Shown here: piece by piece, positions 7,359 to 17,177 of the stretch | How the letters are laid out: the number at the start of each line of letters is the position of its first letter | How positions within the stretch are numbered: the stretch's first letter is position 1 | Assembly: GCA_047620505.1 (NCBI GenBank) | Contig: JBLHKS010000073.1 | Coordinates: 1 to 29,984 of the forward strand | Origin: JBLHKS01 sp047620505 | GTDB lineage: Bacteria; Verrucomicrobiota; Verrucomicrobiia; Verrucomicrobiales; DEV007 | Length of the DNA: 29,984 bases | Direction: 5' to 3' | Program-made: the position numbers and the translations under genes | The notes under the pieces: model-generated | Told to the model about the DNA's origin: nothing | The model's database searches: none | What the model saw: only the letters and a program-made list of their open reading frames with translations

Positions 7359-8726
7359 CTAATCCGACTTCGGCAAGTCGCAGCGCGAATCCATTCCATT
7401 TCCGGCCAGAACCGAAATTCGGTTTAGTTTTGCATCGCCCATCAGCTCTTCCCATTCACTGCGTGGAATCAGCAGCTGCTGAGGTGCTTCATCTGGAAAT
7501 TCGCGGAATTTTGAGACGTTGTTCTCCTGCCAGAACCCAACCCAACGAATGCCGTGCGGCGAGCGGACGACGAATTGATCCTTCTCCGCATCGAACTCTG
7601 CAGTCGGCCGAGCATCATCGGAATACTCTGGTTTGTCCGTTTGAAACCAGCGCGTCCAGCGGAGAAACGAGGCGCTGATCGGCGCGAAATACGCGATTTC
7701 GTTCTCAGGAAAATCGTAAGGCCGGATCCGCTGCCCGCCAGGCGCGTCGTTCAGCACGAATGCTCGATGAAAGTGATCGTGGCCGCGCGTCATGATCCCA
7801 AACGGATCCTGACAATGCGGCAAGCCGAACGTGTGGCCCATTTCGTGAAGCGTCGCGCCGATCGTCGTCGATGCCGTACCCCAGAAATTGTCGCGACCGA
7901 CGCTATCGTTGTGAACTCGGCTAACGTCGAATTTGTTCGAATTCAAAAACGCTGTGGTCACTTCCTCGAGGCTGTTCGGCCAGCTGAAGACCGACGCACT
8001 GCCGAAAAGCCCCATATTTCCGCCTCCCAGCGCCGTGTGGGCGAGCATTTTGCCGGTTGCCGGATCTTTCCGGGTGAATGCGGCGAGCACGATATTTTTC
8101 GCGTACGGATCTGGATGATTCTGGTTCAGCCACCTGATCGTCTCCTGAAACCAGGGCCCGTCCTTCATCGCGAAATAATCCTTCGCGAGTTTTGGCGCGT
8201 TGAGCGTGTGGACTCGGACGCGTCCCTGCTCGTTCAGGTCGAGTCGAAAAGTCACCCTGCCAAACCCGGAATCCTGCATCCGTTCAGCCGTGAAGGTCTG
8301 CATCAGCTTGGCGGCCGTGTCGAGCTTAGCGGTATAATTCTGGGGATCGTCGTCAGTCGCCGAAGCGTAAGTCGTGTCGCCCTCGCGATCCGTCAGCCAG
8401 ATCACGCGAACGTAATAGGGATTGGATTGCGGCTCGTAGGTCAGCTCGAATTCCGTCGAGCCGGCGTCAGCATTCGCTGCGATTTTAATCGTGTTAGGGC
8501 CGGGCTTCAACTCAGCGAGCACTTTGAATCGGCCCTCGTGAACTGCGCCCGGAATTTTCCGATTGCCGACTGCGGACGAGATCTCCGTGGCCGCTGGATC
8601 GACTGACCCGCGAAGCAGAACGACCGGGTAGCGGATCGTCGAGTTGGCTTCGTGGTTTTCGACCTCTGGCTGCGTCGAAGCGCAGGCGATCGAAACGAAC
8701 AGGCAAAAAATAGTGAATCGGAACAT
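7359..8726 (-). CDS. Secreted zinc metallopeptidase (HExxHxxGxxH)
   Basis: 455 aa. A Sec signal peptide (MFRFTIFCLFVSIACA) probably ends after ACA; the Cys does not sit in a good lipobox. Residues 30-100 look like a beta domain. The catalytic motif HEMGHTFGLPH supplies three zinc ligands (H294, H298, H304) and the base E295, and FGIM at about 309-312 may be the metzincin Met-turn. The sequence around it resembles the PF12044-type 'putative peptidase' family. A C-terminal beta-rich segment (about 370-440) may bind substrate. It is expected to act outside the cytoplasmic membrane. The start lies only 4 bp after the Uma2 stop, so the two genes are probably co-transcribed. Confidence 0.85.
   Translation of the reverse strand: MFRFTIFCLFVSIACASTQPEVENHEANSTIRYPVVLLRGSVDPAATEISSAVGNRKIPGAVHEGRFKVLAELKPGPNTIKIAANADAGSTEFELTYEPQSNPYYVRVIWLTDREGDTTYASATDDDPQNYTAKLDTAAKLMQTFTAERMQDSGFGRVTFRLDLNEQGRVRVHTLNAPKLAKDYFAMKDGPWFQETIRWLNQNHPDPYAKNIVLAAFTRKDPATGKMLAHTALGGGNMGLFGSASVFSWPNSLEEVTTAFLNSNKFDVSRVHNDSVGRDNFWGTASTTIGATLHEMGHTFGLPHCQDPFGIMTRGHDHFHRAFVLNDAPGGQRIRPYDFPENEIAYFAPISASFLRWTRWFQTDKPEYSDDARPTAEFDAEKDQFVVRSPHGIRWVGFWQENNVSKFREFPDEAPQQLLIPRSEWEELMGDAKLNRISVLAGNGMDSRCDLPKSD
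7469..7482. repeat. 14-base palindrome TCAGCAGCTGCTGA
   Basis: One of the two longest copies. It lies near the 3' end of the metallopeptidase gene, read as QQLL (APQQLLIP). Confidence 0.92.
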
Positions 8727-8730
8727 CGAT

Positions 8731-9201
8731 TCAGAACGAGGCGGGAAAATCCGGGATCAAGCGTGATGAGTCCAATTGGCCGTTCTTATCGAAAAACGTG
8801 AGGACAGCATTTTGATCACAGATCCAGAACTCGATCGCTCCCTGCTCAAAATAAAGATTACGTTTCACGCGCATTTCTTCCGTCGTGTTCGATGGCGAAA
8901 GCACTTCGATGCAGATTTCAGGCGCTTCCGTGAAAGGCGTTGAAAGCCCATGCTTTGAGTGAAAAGAATCGGAAAACCAGACGACATCGGCAACTTTCGT
9001 TCCATCCGAAGTGTCGATCGAACACTCGGGCAAGACCTCGCCCGAGCTGGTTCGCTTCAGCAGTTCGCGAATGAGACGACTTTGGCGAAAACTGTGCTCG
9101 TTCGAAGCCGGACTCATCACGATCTGCCCCAACTGATTCAGTTCAATTCGGTAGGGCAGATCCTTCAGATCGGGCCGCTCACAAACTTCCTGCCAAGTCA
9201 T
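8731..9201 (-). CDS. Uma2-family (DUF820) putative endonuclease
   Basis: 156 aa, somewhat shorter than the usual 180-200. The PD-(D/E)xK-like fold is indicated by GTKVADVVWFSD (Asp about 72), EICIEVLSPSNT (Glu about 99) and MRVKRNLYFEQGAIEFWICD (Lys about 113). The family is often multicopy in cyanobacteria and the Planctomycetota/Verrucomicrobiota group; its natural role is unknown and no DNA target is established. It starts 45 bp after the Gfo/Idh/MocA stop and ends 4 bp before the peptidase gene, so it sits inside an apparent operon without an obvious functional link. Confidence 0.9.
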   Translation of the reverse strand: MTWQEVCERPDLKDLPYRIELNQLGQIVMSPASNEHSFRQSRLIRELLKRTSSGEVLPECSIDTSDGTKVADVVWFSDSFHSKHGLSTPFTEAPEICIEVLSPSNTTEEMRVKRNLYFEQGAIEFWICDQNAVLTFFDKNGQLDSSRLIPDFPASF

Positions 9202-9246
9202 TCCTGACTATCTCGCCGACGCGGGCTTTGTCCAGCAGCTGCCGGC

Positions 9247-10605
9247 TCAAACCTCTGTCGGCGAAATCTCCCAGCCTTCGCGGTAGTCGCGCTTAATCCA
9301 CTTGTTCGCGTACTGGTTGCTGGTGACTTTGAGATTCTCCGAATCCCAAGTCAGCTTCTCAGTGCGGTGACGAACGGCGATGTTTCCTAACAAAACCATC
9401 TCCGTCAGCGGTGCGGCGTAGTCAAAACCATCGCTAGGCTGCTCGCCGGTGCGGATGCCGTCAATCCAGCCGTGATAATGATTCTGGCCGGGGTCGACTT
9501 CGTATTTGTAGTCCGCGAATTTCGCTTCCGGATACAGAATCGGCGCAGCGACGTGCGGAAGCACCATCGCGCCTCCTTCGCCGACGAAAAGCGATCCGCT
9601 TCGAGGCAGAGCCGCTGTTCTTGGCACGCCGGAATCCCCAACGTTCGGCAATCGGCCGCCGTCGTCCCAGGAAATCGCAATCGTTTCGCCCGTCGTGTAT
9701 TCCGTGCCCGGAACCGTGTAGCGAATCGAAGTTTGAGACGGCCAGACCTCGTCATTCATCCCGGTGTGATCCGCGCTGAAATCGATAACCGGCTTGTCGA
9801 TCTTCAACGCCGTGAAAACCGGATCAAAAATGTGACAGCCGAAATCGCCAACCGATCCGCCGCCGAAATCCTGCCAATCCCGCCAACCCCAAGGGTGGTA
9901 GCACTTCCATTTTCCGTAGGGCCGCTCTGGCGCGACGCCGATCCACTTGTCCCAATCGAGCGTGTCCGGAACCGGCTCGTTTTTCTTCGGTCGATCGATG
10001 TGAAACGACTTTCCGTGACCGGTCGCCGCACACCACGAGTGCACTCGCTTGATTTTGCCGATCGCCCCGTTCTGAATCAGCTGAACCCCGGTCCGATAGT
10101 GGCTGTGTGAGTGAATTTGGTTTCCCAATCGAGTGATCACGTTCGATTTTCTCGCTTGAAGCATCATCTGGCGGACTTCCCAGACGTTGTGAGCCAACGG
10201 CTTCTGACAATGAACGTGTTTGCCCATCCGCATCGCCATCAGCGAAATGTAGGCGTGCATGTGATCGGGCGTCGAAACGGTCACGCCGTCGATCTGGTCG
10301 CCCAGCTCATGAAGCATGTCGCGGAAGTCCTGAAAGATCGGCGCTTCAGGATTCAGCTCTTTTGCCTTGGCCGTGCGCTGCAGATCGATATCGCAGAAAG
10401 CCACGTGCTTAGCCTGCTCGTGATCCGCCATGCTCGAGGTGTCGCTCCAGCCCTTTCCGTCCGTGCCGATCGAGGCGAGTTGAACTCGGGAGTTTAGATT
10501 TTGCCCTCGAACGATTGCGGGGGCGGCGACCACAGCTGATGCGGCGGCTGAGGTTTCGAGGAAGCGGCGACGAGTCGGCATGGGTTTGTTGGATTGGACG
10601 GCCAT
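9247..10605 (-). CDS. Tat-exported Gfo/Idh/MocA-family oxidoreductase
   Basis: About 452 aa from the ATG at 10605 (MAVQSNKPMPTRRRFLETS). The start at 10581 (MPTRRRFLE) is equally possible. A longer frame back to 10839 is unlikely, as it would overlap the membrane-protein gene. TRRRFLETSAAASAVVAAPAIVRG is a twin-arginine signal, implying export after cofactor loading. A Rossmann-type NAD(P)-binding domain follows, with VTVSTPDHMHAYIS and CQKPLAHNVWEVR, where the common EKP motif reads QKP. The C-terminal half has GWRDWQDFGGGSVGDFGCHIFD, typical of the exported group in this phylum. It probably acts on a sugar or polyol; the substrate is unknown. Confidence 0.92.
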   Translation of the reverse strand: MAVQSNKPMPTRRRFLETSAAASAVVAAPAIVRGQNLNSRVQLASIGTDGKGWSDTSSMADHEQAKHVAFCDIDLQRTAKAKELNPEAPIFQDFRDMLHELGDQIDGVTVSTPDHMHAYISLMAMRMGKHVHCQKPLAHNVWEVRQMMLQARKSNVITRLGNQIHSHSHYRTGVQLIQNGAIGKIKRVHSWCAATGHGKSFHIDRPKKNEPVPDTLDWDKWIGVAPERPYGKWKCYHPWGWRDWQDFGGGSVGDFGCHIFDPVFTALKIDKPVIDFSADHTGMNDEVWPSQTSIRYTVPGTEYTTGETIAISWDDGGRLPNVGDSGVPRTAALPRSGSLFVGEGGAMVLPHVAAPILYPEAKFADYKYEVDPGQNHYHGWIDGIRTGEQPSDGFDYAAPLTEMVLLGNIAVRHRTEKLTWDSENLKVTSNQYANKWIKRDYREGWEISPTEV

Positions 10606-10648
10606 AGGTCTGATTGAATCACGACTTTTTTCGGGGAGAGCTTTCAGC

Positions 10649-10660
10649 CAGCAGCTGCTG
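10649..10660. repeat. Intergenic 12-base palindrome CAGCAGCTGCTG
   Basis: Perfect copy in the 70-bp gap between the membrane-protein stop (10676) and the Gfo/Idh/MocA start (10605). It is noncoding if that start is right, so protein selection does not explain it. Confidence 0.9.
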
Positions 10661-10675
10661 AATTCGATCCTCCGT

Positions 10676-11272
10676 TTAAAACGCCTCGCCGAGTTGCTGT
10701 CGTTTGAGCCTCCGGCGCAGTCGCCTGGCTCGCTGTTGTTTCCAAAGCCGCGCGATCGGATGCGCGATCGCGAAAATTCCATTCCCGAGAAGCCAGATTT
10801 TGTCGAATGCCGTTCCGGGAAACCAGCGGACATCGCCAAAATCGATCGTATCCCAAATCAGATGACTCCCGAGCCCGATTCCAAATCCAGCAGCTGCCCA
10901 AGCGACGGGTGCTCGAAGTCTGGGGAAAATCAGCGCGAGCGGAATGTAGGCCAAGCAGCTGTGAAAGAGCGGATTTCGGTGCCCGCCGATTCCGAGGAAG
11001 GTGATGTCAAGATCCGGAAGCGCAGAGCCGAAATAGCATGGGAAAAGTCCGACGAGCACGAAGAGCCAGGCTTTTCGGCGCGGTCGAAACAAGAACGAGA
11101 TGACGATGAGCGCGAGGACGGCGACCAAGCCATGTTCGAAGCGATATTTCGAATCGACGCCGAGAATCCAGACGACAAACTGGGTTAGCGCCATGCCAAC
11201 TGCAAAGACGAGGATGCAGCTCAGGAGAAGTTGGACGAGACGGCTGCGGCGTTTTTCCTGACGAGTATTCAT
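10676..11272 (-). CDS. Polytopic membrane protein, YdjM-like (putative metal-dependent hydrolase)
   Basis: 198 aa from the ATG at 11272 (MNTRQEKRRSRLVQLLL). At least four hydrophobic segments are visible: about 14-35, 45-60, 68-85 and 108-135. ALPDLDITF, GGHRNPLFHS and GSHLIWDTIDF resemble the Asp/His motifs of the YdjM/PF04307 membrane family, for which a metal-dependent hydrolase activity has been proposed. The C-terminus is very Arg/Lys-rich (RARRLRRRLKRQ), consistent with a cytoplasmic tail. The frame stays open further upstream, but that part overlaps the opposite-strand sulfatase. It is divergent from the sulfatase over 81 bp. Family assignment is moderate. Confidence 0.75.
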   Translation of the reverse strand: MNTRQEKRRSRLVQLLLSCILVFAVGMALTQFVVWILGVDSKYRFEHGLVAVLALIVISFLFRPRRKAWLFVLVGLFPCYFGSALPDLDITFLGIGGHRNPLFHSCLAYIPLALIFPRLRAPVAWAAAGFGIGLGSHLIWDTIDFGDVRWFPGTAFDKIWLLGNGIFAIAHPIARLWKQQRARRLRRRLKRQQLGEAF

Positions 11273-11325
11273 GGAAGGTCTGGAGCTTAGGCCAAAAAAG
11301 CAGCGAAACGCAAGCTTGAGATTCG

Positions 11326-11339
11326 CCAGCAGCTGCTGG
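11326..11339. repeat. Intergenic 14-base palindrome CCAGCAGCTGCTGG
   Basis: One of the two longest copies, in the divergent gap between the membrane-protein gene and the sulfatase. It ends 14 bp before the sulfatase ATG, where it would overlap the ribosome-binding or 5' leader region. Confidence 0.92.
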
Positions 11340-11353
11340 AATCTCCGCCGCTC

Positions 11354-12742
<1,389 letters not shown>

Positions 12743-12751
12743 TCATCGGAC

Positions 12752-13507
12752 ATGCCCGCCAGTTTTAATCTCCAACCAGCTTCGAAGCCGTCCGCTCTCG
12801 CGCGGAAGCGGTCCTGGCGTGGCTTGGCGCTGGCTGCGAGCCTGGCGATTCACGGACTGGCGGTCGCGGGATTTTATTTCTGGCCTAAGCCGGAACCTGT
12901 GGGCGAAATCAGCGACGACGAATCCGCGCCGTTGGCGATTTCGTTTCCCCAGCAACTGCTGGAAACTCCACCGACTCCGCCAGCGCCCGAGCCGGCCCCG
13001 CCGAAGCCGGAACCGACCAATTCGACTCCCGCGATTGAGCCGCCGAGTCTGAAAATCCCGGAAATCCCGGTCCTTGAGCTCGTGATCGCTCGGCCGCCGG
13101 AGCCGCGCCTGCTTTTTGAGCCAGCGACGGATTTCGTCGAGCCCGCAGTCGAGTTTCCCGAAAAACCTCAGCCTGAAGCGGATTCGGCACCGGCCGCGCC
13201 GCCTTCGAGTTCGAAAAAAACGCAGCCCACCGGCAAAGTGATTGCGGCTCGCCCGCGCCGAACGCCTTCGCCGGTTTATCCGAGTTCCGCGCGAAAAGGC
13301 GGGATCGAAGGCACGGTCGTTTGCCATCTCATGATCGACGTAAGTGGAAAAGTCGAGGAAGTGAAGTTGGTGAGTTCGTCAGGAAACGCAGCGCTCGACG
13401 AAGCCGCGATCCAAGGCGTTGGAAAGTGGAAATTCACTCCAGCAACACGGGACGGCGTCGCGATCGCTTCGACTTTGCGGGCTCCGATTGCGTTTCGCCT
13501 GCAATAA
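12752..13507 (+). CDS. TonB-family energy-transducing protein
   Basis: 251 aa with the classic three-part layout. A single N-terminal membrane anchor lies at about 28-46 (LALAASLAIHGLAVAGFYFW). A long Pro/Glu-rich periplasm-spanning segment covers about 50-165. The C-terminal TonB domain has TPSPVYPSSARKGGIEGTV, MIDVSGKVEEVKLVSSSG and LDEAAIQGVGKWKFTPA. It should transmit proton-motive force to an outer-membrane receptor; no ExbB/ExbD or receptor gene lies in the window. Only 9 bp separate it from the sulfatase, suggesting co-transcription. A one-mismatch form of the dispersed palindrome (CAGCAACTGCTG, 12950-12961) is read here as QQLL. Confidence 0.93.
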   Translation: MPASFNLQPASKPSALARKRSWRGLALAASLAIHGLAVAGFYFWPKPEPVGEISDDESAPLAISFPQQLLETPPTPPAPEPAPPKPEPTNSTPAIEPPSLKIPEIPVLELVIARPPEPRLLFEPATDFVEPAVEFPEKPQPEADSAPAAPPSSSKKTQPTGKVIAARPRRTPSPVYPSSARKGGIEGTVVCHLMIDVSGKVEEVKLVSSSGNAALDEAAIQGVGKWKFTPATRDGVAIASTLRAPIAFRLQ

Positions 13508-13571
13508 GCCGGATCAGAATTGGAGCCAGCTTGGCCCCTCCGACCAGACTTTTATTTTTCGATTTGGACAG

Positions 13572-13656
13572 CAGAAAGCCGCCCCCCGCACGAGGCGAAG
13601 GACGGCTTACTTTCTGGTAGCAGTCGACTTTGCAGCCGACTGGCTTGGGGTTTTTT
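13572..13656 (+). terminator. Likely terminator after the tonB-like gene
   Basis: Two inverted repeats lie between the convergent tonB-like and DUF1501 genes. AAGCCG (13576-13581) pairs with CGGCTT (13603-13608), with further pairing beyond a 3-base bulge. CAGTCG (13621-13626) pairs with CGACTG (13637-13642). A run of six T at 13651-13656 follows the second hairpin, so plus-strand termination is the best reading. The remainder of the gap shows nothing recognisable. Confidence 0.5.
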
Positions 13657-13671
13657 GGATGGAAAGAAAAC

Positions 13672-14958
13672 TCAGGAAAACAACTTCGTCACCGGCTGAC
13701 CATTCTGGGCGATGGTGAACGGGCGCTTCGACGGGCTGTAGAGAACGTGATTCAACGGCAATCCGAGGCCGTAGCCGATCGTCGCGTTGAGGTCAGCGTG
13801 GCGGACGAGATTCTCGACGACCTCTTCTCCGCTTTCGCTGGATTTGCCGTATTTCTGGCTCTTGATCCCGCCACCGATGAGCGCGGCTGAAAACGCTTTC
13901 GGGAAGTGGTCGCGACCGACGTTCTGGTTGATCCGCGGCGTGCGGCCGAATTCTGTGGCGAGCACGACGATGGTGTCGTCGAGCAGACCGCGTTCTTCGA
14001 GATCGGTGATCAGCGTGGCCATTCCGCGATCGAGGTCGGCGCAACGATCAGGGACGCGAACGAAGTTCTGACCGTGCGTGTCCCAGCCGCCGAGCGAGAC
14101 TTCGACGAACCGAACGTCGTTCTCGATGAGTCGGCGGGCGAGAAGGCAGCCCTGGCCGAATTGATTGTCGCCGTAGGCATCGCGAACACTCTGCGATTCG
14201 AGTTTGATGTCGAAGGCGGTCAGGTCCGCGCTGTCCATCAACTTGAGCGCGTCGTCATAGGCTTCGCCGTAAGATCTAACGCCTTTGTAGTCATAACGAG
14301 ATGCGAATTCCTGGCCGAGCTTGCGCGACAGGCCAGTGCGGAATTCAAAATCATCCTCTTCCATTTTCGCGGCGACGTTCTGCAATCCGCGATCCGGCGC
14401 GCCCATCATAAGTGGTCCGACCGACTGCGGAAAGAATCCAGCTCCCGGGTGCCGACTGCCGTTTCCGATGACGACGTTGCCAGGGAGGGTCGGGTTGAGT
14501 TTGCCTTGGAATTGAAGCAGCCAGGAGCCGAGGGCAGGGTGCCGAATCGTTCCCCGCATTTCATACGAAGTGTGGGCGAGGTAACGGGCCTGCTGGTGCG
14601 CGCCTGTCTTCGAATTCATCGAATTGACCACCGCCATTTTGTTGCCGTGTTTGGCGAGCATCGGGAGGTACTCGGAGATCTGATAATCGCCAGTCGTGTT
14701 GATCGGCTTGACCGGACCCTGGTTTTCGTGACCAGGCTTGACATCGAGGGTATCGAGGTGGGTCATCCCGCCCGACATGTAGAGGTAAATCACGCGTTTT
14801 GCGCTCGCGACCTGTTGAAGCGGGCTGGCATTGTCACCTGCAGCCGAGAGGCTTCCGGTGAGCGCAGGCGTCAGGCCGACGCCGAGGAGTGAGCTCGCGG
14901 CGTGCGTCATAAAACGACGGCGAGTCTTGTCCGAGGACTTGGTTAGCAGTTCTTTCAT
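13672..14958 (-). CDS. DUF1501 family exported protein
   Basis: 428 aa. The N-terminus DKTRRRFMTHAASSLLGVGLTPALTGSLSAAG is a twin-arginine signal. The body shows the DUF1501 hallmarks: KRVIYLYMSGGMTHLDTLDVKPG, GWDTHGQNF and DDTIVVLATEFGRTPRIN, which resemble the metal-binding core of the alkaline-phosphatase/sulfatase superfamily. The family nearly always accompanies DUF1549/DUF1553 proteins in this phylum group, as here: the DUF1549/DUF1553 gene ends 47 bp upstream on the same strand. No biochemical function is established. The gene ends facing the tonB-like gene. Confidence 0.95.
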   Translation of the reverse strand: MKELLTKSSDKTRRRFMTHAASSLLGVGLTPALTGSLSAAGDNASPLQQVASAKRVIYLYMSGGMTHLDTLDVKPGHENQGPVKPINTTGDYQISEYLPMLAKHGNKMAVVNSMNSKTGAHQQARYLAHTSYEMRGTIRHPALGSWLLQFQGKLNPTLPGNVVIGNGSRHPGAGFFPQSVGPLMMGAPDRGLQNVAAKMEEDDFEFRTGLSRKLGQEFASRYDYKGVRSYGEAYDDALKLMDSADLTAFDIKLESQSVRDAYGDNQFGQGCLLARRLIENDVRFVEVSLGGWDTHGQNFVRVPDRCADLDRGMATLITDLEERGLLDDTIVVLATEFGRTPRINQNVGRDHFPKAFSAALIGGGIKSQKYGKSSESGEEVVENLVRHADLNATIGYGLGLPLNHVLYSPSKRPFTIAQNGQPVTKLFS

Positions 14959-15005
14959 CGTGGTAAGATCAGGGGTTGAAAACTTCGCGGTGGCTGATGG
15001 CCAAG

Positions 15006-17177
15006 CTACTGAATGAAGAGGAATTCCTGGTTGTTGAGAAGCGCGAAAATCGTGTCGGTGAAGAGTTCTTCGCCTCGAGTTTCCGAAGCGGCCATCAGCA
15101 GCTGCTGTTCGTCCTCGGTCGGGTTTCTGGCGAGCATGCTGAGGAAAATCACATTGAGTTTCTCTTCAGCTGTCTCCGCGTGGCTGACATTCCAAGTCAG
15201 CATCGAGTTTCCTCCAGCGACCTGTGGAAAATCATTACCGTTCATCAAATTCAAAACCTGAGGCACGCTCGCTTCGTCGCTGGCGTTCTCGATCGTCTCC
15301 CTGTCGGACTGCCCAAATTGTCTCAGGAAATGTCCAGCCGGTGCGGGCGAGGGCTGATGCGCAGCGCGGAGATAACGGCCTGCGCTGCGGCGAAAGCCGA
15401 GGTATTTCCGGCGATCGGTTTCGTCTGTCAGGCCCATTTCTGTCATTTCGAGTTCAATCATCGCCGCTTCGGCTGCTGTCTGCGCCTTGCGCAATTTGTC
15501 GGTGCCCTGGCCGTTGGAGCCGACCATTTCAGGCGTCATTTCCATCATTTGCCCGCCTGGAAAACGGTAGGCGACGGTCTCGACATCCGTCTCTTTTAAG
15601 GCCGGTTTGTAGACGAGTTCCTCGACCCGTTTCTGGATTTTCTGGCGCGTCCGATTGACTTCCCGGCCAAGCTCGCGGGCTTCATCGTCTTTTCCTGCTT
15701 TGCGTAGCGCGGCAATTTTTTCAGTCAGCTTCTTCGTCTGATCAGCCAGCTGTTTCTGGGTTTTTGCGATCTCCTGGGTGAATTTCAGCATCTTGTCTTC
15801 CGGAATTCCGCCAATCGCATCCTGCATTTGCCGCTGCTGCGCGACGCGGAGAAGATTCTGTTGATCGGCCTTCCAGTTGGTCAACTCCGGCTTCGGATTG
15901 ATCAGCGTGACCACCGAATCCCAAGTTTGCTCAGCCGTCATCCGGCGCAGGACCGGGCCAGTGAATTCGTATTTCGATCCAAGGTCGATCTCGACCTCGC
16001 TCGCCTCGCGCTGATACGCTTTTGAGTTAAAAATCGCGCTGAGATAACCCTTGATGTCGAACCCGCTTTCGATCATGAGCTTCTCAAGGTAAGCCATCAA
16101 TTCCGGGTTAGCCGGGACGGTCGAATCCATTAGTTCATCAACAGGCTCAATCAATCCGATTCCGAAAGCTTCCTTCCAGAGACGGTTAGCGATGACTTTT
16201 GTGAATCGCGGGTTTTCCGGAGAAGTCATCCAGTCGGCGTAAACCTCAACTCGAGCGCTGTCGGTCGCGATTTCCGGGGCGTCCCCGAACATCGTCGCCG
16301 CAGCGATTTTGTCCTTCGGCTTAGCGTCGGGGTAGGCGTAATCGTGCGGAAGTTGCGGCTGATGTTTCTCGTCATACGTGACGGTCCCGTTGTTGCGAAG
16401 CGGCCGACTGATTTCCTGAAGCGCGCGATCCAGATTGCGCTGCTTTACCCGATCTCCGTCGGACATTTTGCGAAGTTTCGCCCGTAGCTCCTGGTAGCCG
16501 GCGTAGCTTCCGCCGTTAGCCGCGTTCATCCCGTAGCTGAACGCCGCCATCTCGAAAAAGTCCATCTGCGTCCACTTGTCGAACGGATGATTGTGGCACT
16601 GCGCGCATTCTAACCGAGTCCCAAGAAAGATCCGCACGGTGTTCGCCATGTGATCGAGCGGCATGCCGCGATCTCTATAAGTGTAGCCGATCGCGCCGTT
16701 CTCCGTTGCCATCCCTTCGGCTGTGATCAGCTCGCGGACGAACTGATCGTAGGGCTTGTTTTCCGCGAGGCTGTCGCGAACAAACGAGATGTAAAACGGC
16801 GAAATATTTCGCCCGCCGCCCTGCTGAACGTTGATCCGAAGGATGTCCGCCCAGAAGTTAAAATAGTGATTCACGTAGCCTTCGCTCGCCAGCAGCTGCT
16901 CGATCAATTTCGAGCGCTTGTTCTTGTCCTTGGAATCCAGGAACGTTTGCGCTTCCACTAAAGTTGGGATTCGACCGACAGCGTCGAGATAAATTCGGCG
17001 GACGAAAACTTCGTCGCTGGCGAGGGAATTGCCTTTGACGCCAGCTTCCTTCCAGGATTTTTCAAGAATCCGATCGATCTGAGCGGATGGATTTTCGGTC
17101 GCCTTGGCGGCGAAACTCGTGGCACCGCATGCGAGAAAGGCCAAGGCGCAAGGAATCGAATAGAGCAGGGTTTTCAT
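15006..17177 (-). CDS. DUF1549/DUF1553 protein with CxxCH motif
   Basis: About 723 aa from the ATG at 17177 (MKTLLYSIPCALAFLACGATSFAA, a signal peptide). A start at 17198 adds MRSRSLF. The DUF1549 part includes FVRRIYLDAVGRIPT and YVNHYFNFWADILR, then CAQCHNHPFDKW with C191/C194/H195, a cytochrome-c-type haem-binding motif. A charged coiled-coil-like stretch (about 475-545, KLTEKIAALRKAGKDDEARELGRE) separates it from the DUF1553 part, which ends LARNPTEDEQQLL and NNQEFLFIQ. It pairs with the DUF1501 gene downstream. The family is characteristic of Planctomycetota and Verrucomicrobiota; its role is unknown, though haem binding suggests periplasmic redox work. Confidence 0.95.
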   Translation of the reverse strand: MKTLLYSIPCALAFLACGATSFAAKATENPSAQIDRILEKSWKEAGVKGNSLASDEVFVRRIYLDAVGRIPTLVEAQTFLDSKDKNKRSKLIEQLLASEGYVNHYFNFWADILRINVQQGGGRNISPFYISFVRDSLAENKPYDQFVRELITAEGMATENGAIGYTYRDRGMPLDHMANTVRIFLGTRLECAQCHNHPFDKWTQMDFFEMAAFSYGMNAANGGSYAGYQELRAKLRKMSDGDRVKQRNLDRALQEISRPLRNNGTVTYDEKHQPQLPHDYAYPDAKPKDKIAAATMFGDAPEIATDSARVEVYADWMTSPENPRFTKVIANRLWKEAFGIGLIEPVDELMDSTVPANPELMAYLEKLMIESGFDIKGYLSAIFNSKAYQREASEVEIDLGSKYEFTGPVLRRMTAEQTWDSVVTLINPKPELTNWKADQQNLLRVAQQRQMQDAIGGIPEDKMLKFTQEIAKTQKQLADQTKKLTEKIAALRKAGKDDEARELGREVNRTRQKIQKRVEELVYKPALKETDVETVAYRFPGGQMMEMTPEMVGSNGQGTDKLRKAQTAAEAAMIELEMTEMGLTDETDRRKYLGFRRSAGRYLRAAHQPSPAPAGHFLRQFGQSDRETIENASDEASVPQVLNLMNGNDFPQVAGGNSMLTWNVSHAETAEEKLNVIFLSMLARNPTEDEQQLLMAASETRGEELFTDTIFALLNNQEFLFIQ
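15096..15107. repeat. 12-base palindrome CAGCAGCTGCTG
   Basis: Perfect copy read as QQLL (DEQQLLMA) near the C-terminus of the DUF1549/DUF1553 protein. Confidence 0.9.
16891..16900. repeat. 10-base palindrome AGCAGCTGCT
   Basis: Perfect 10-base copy read as EQLL (LIEQLLAS) in the DUF1549 part. Confidence 0.85.

Noticed and set aside
7554..8606. A 350-codon plus-strand open frame
   Set aside because: Antisense shadow of the metallopeptidase gene, which has an intact HExxHxxGxxH motif.
9001..9201. Uma2 gene as part of a toxin-antitoxin or restriction system
   Set aside because: No antitoxin, methyltransferase or specificity subunit lies next to it; neighbours are a peptidase and an oxidoreductase.
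10649..10660. Reading the palindrome as an intrinsic terminator or IS end
   Set aside because: The copies have no loop or T-run, occur mostly inside genes, and show no paired ends, target duplications or transposase genes.
10606..10839. N-terminal extension of the Gfo/Idh/MocA frame
   Set aside because: It would put over 75 residues before the twin-arginine signal and overlap the membrane-protein gene, so the ATG at 10605 (or 10581) is preferred.
13906..14892. A 328-codon plus-strand open frame
   Set aside because: Antisense shadow of the DUF1501 gene, with no recognisable features.
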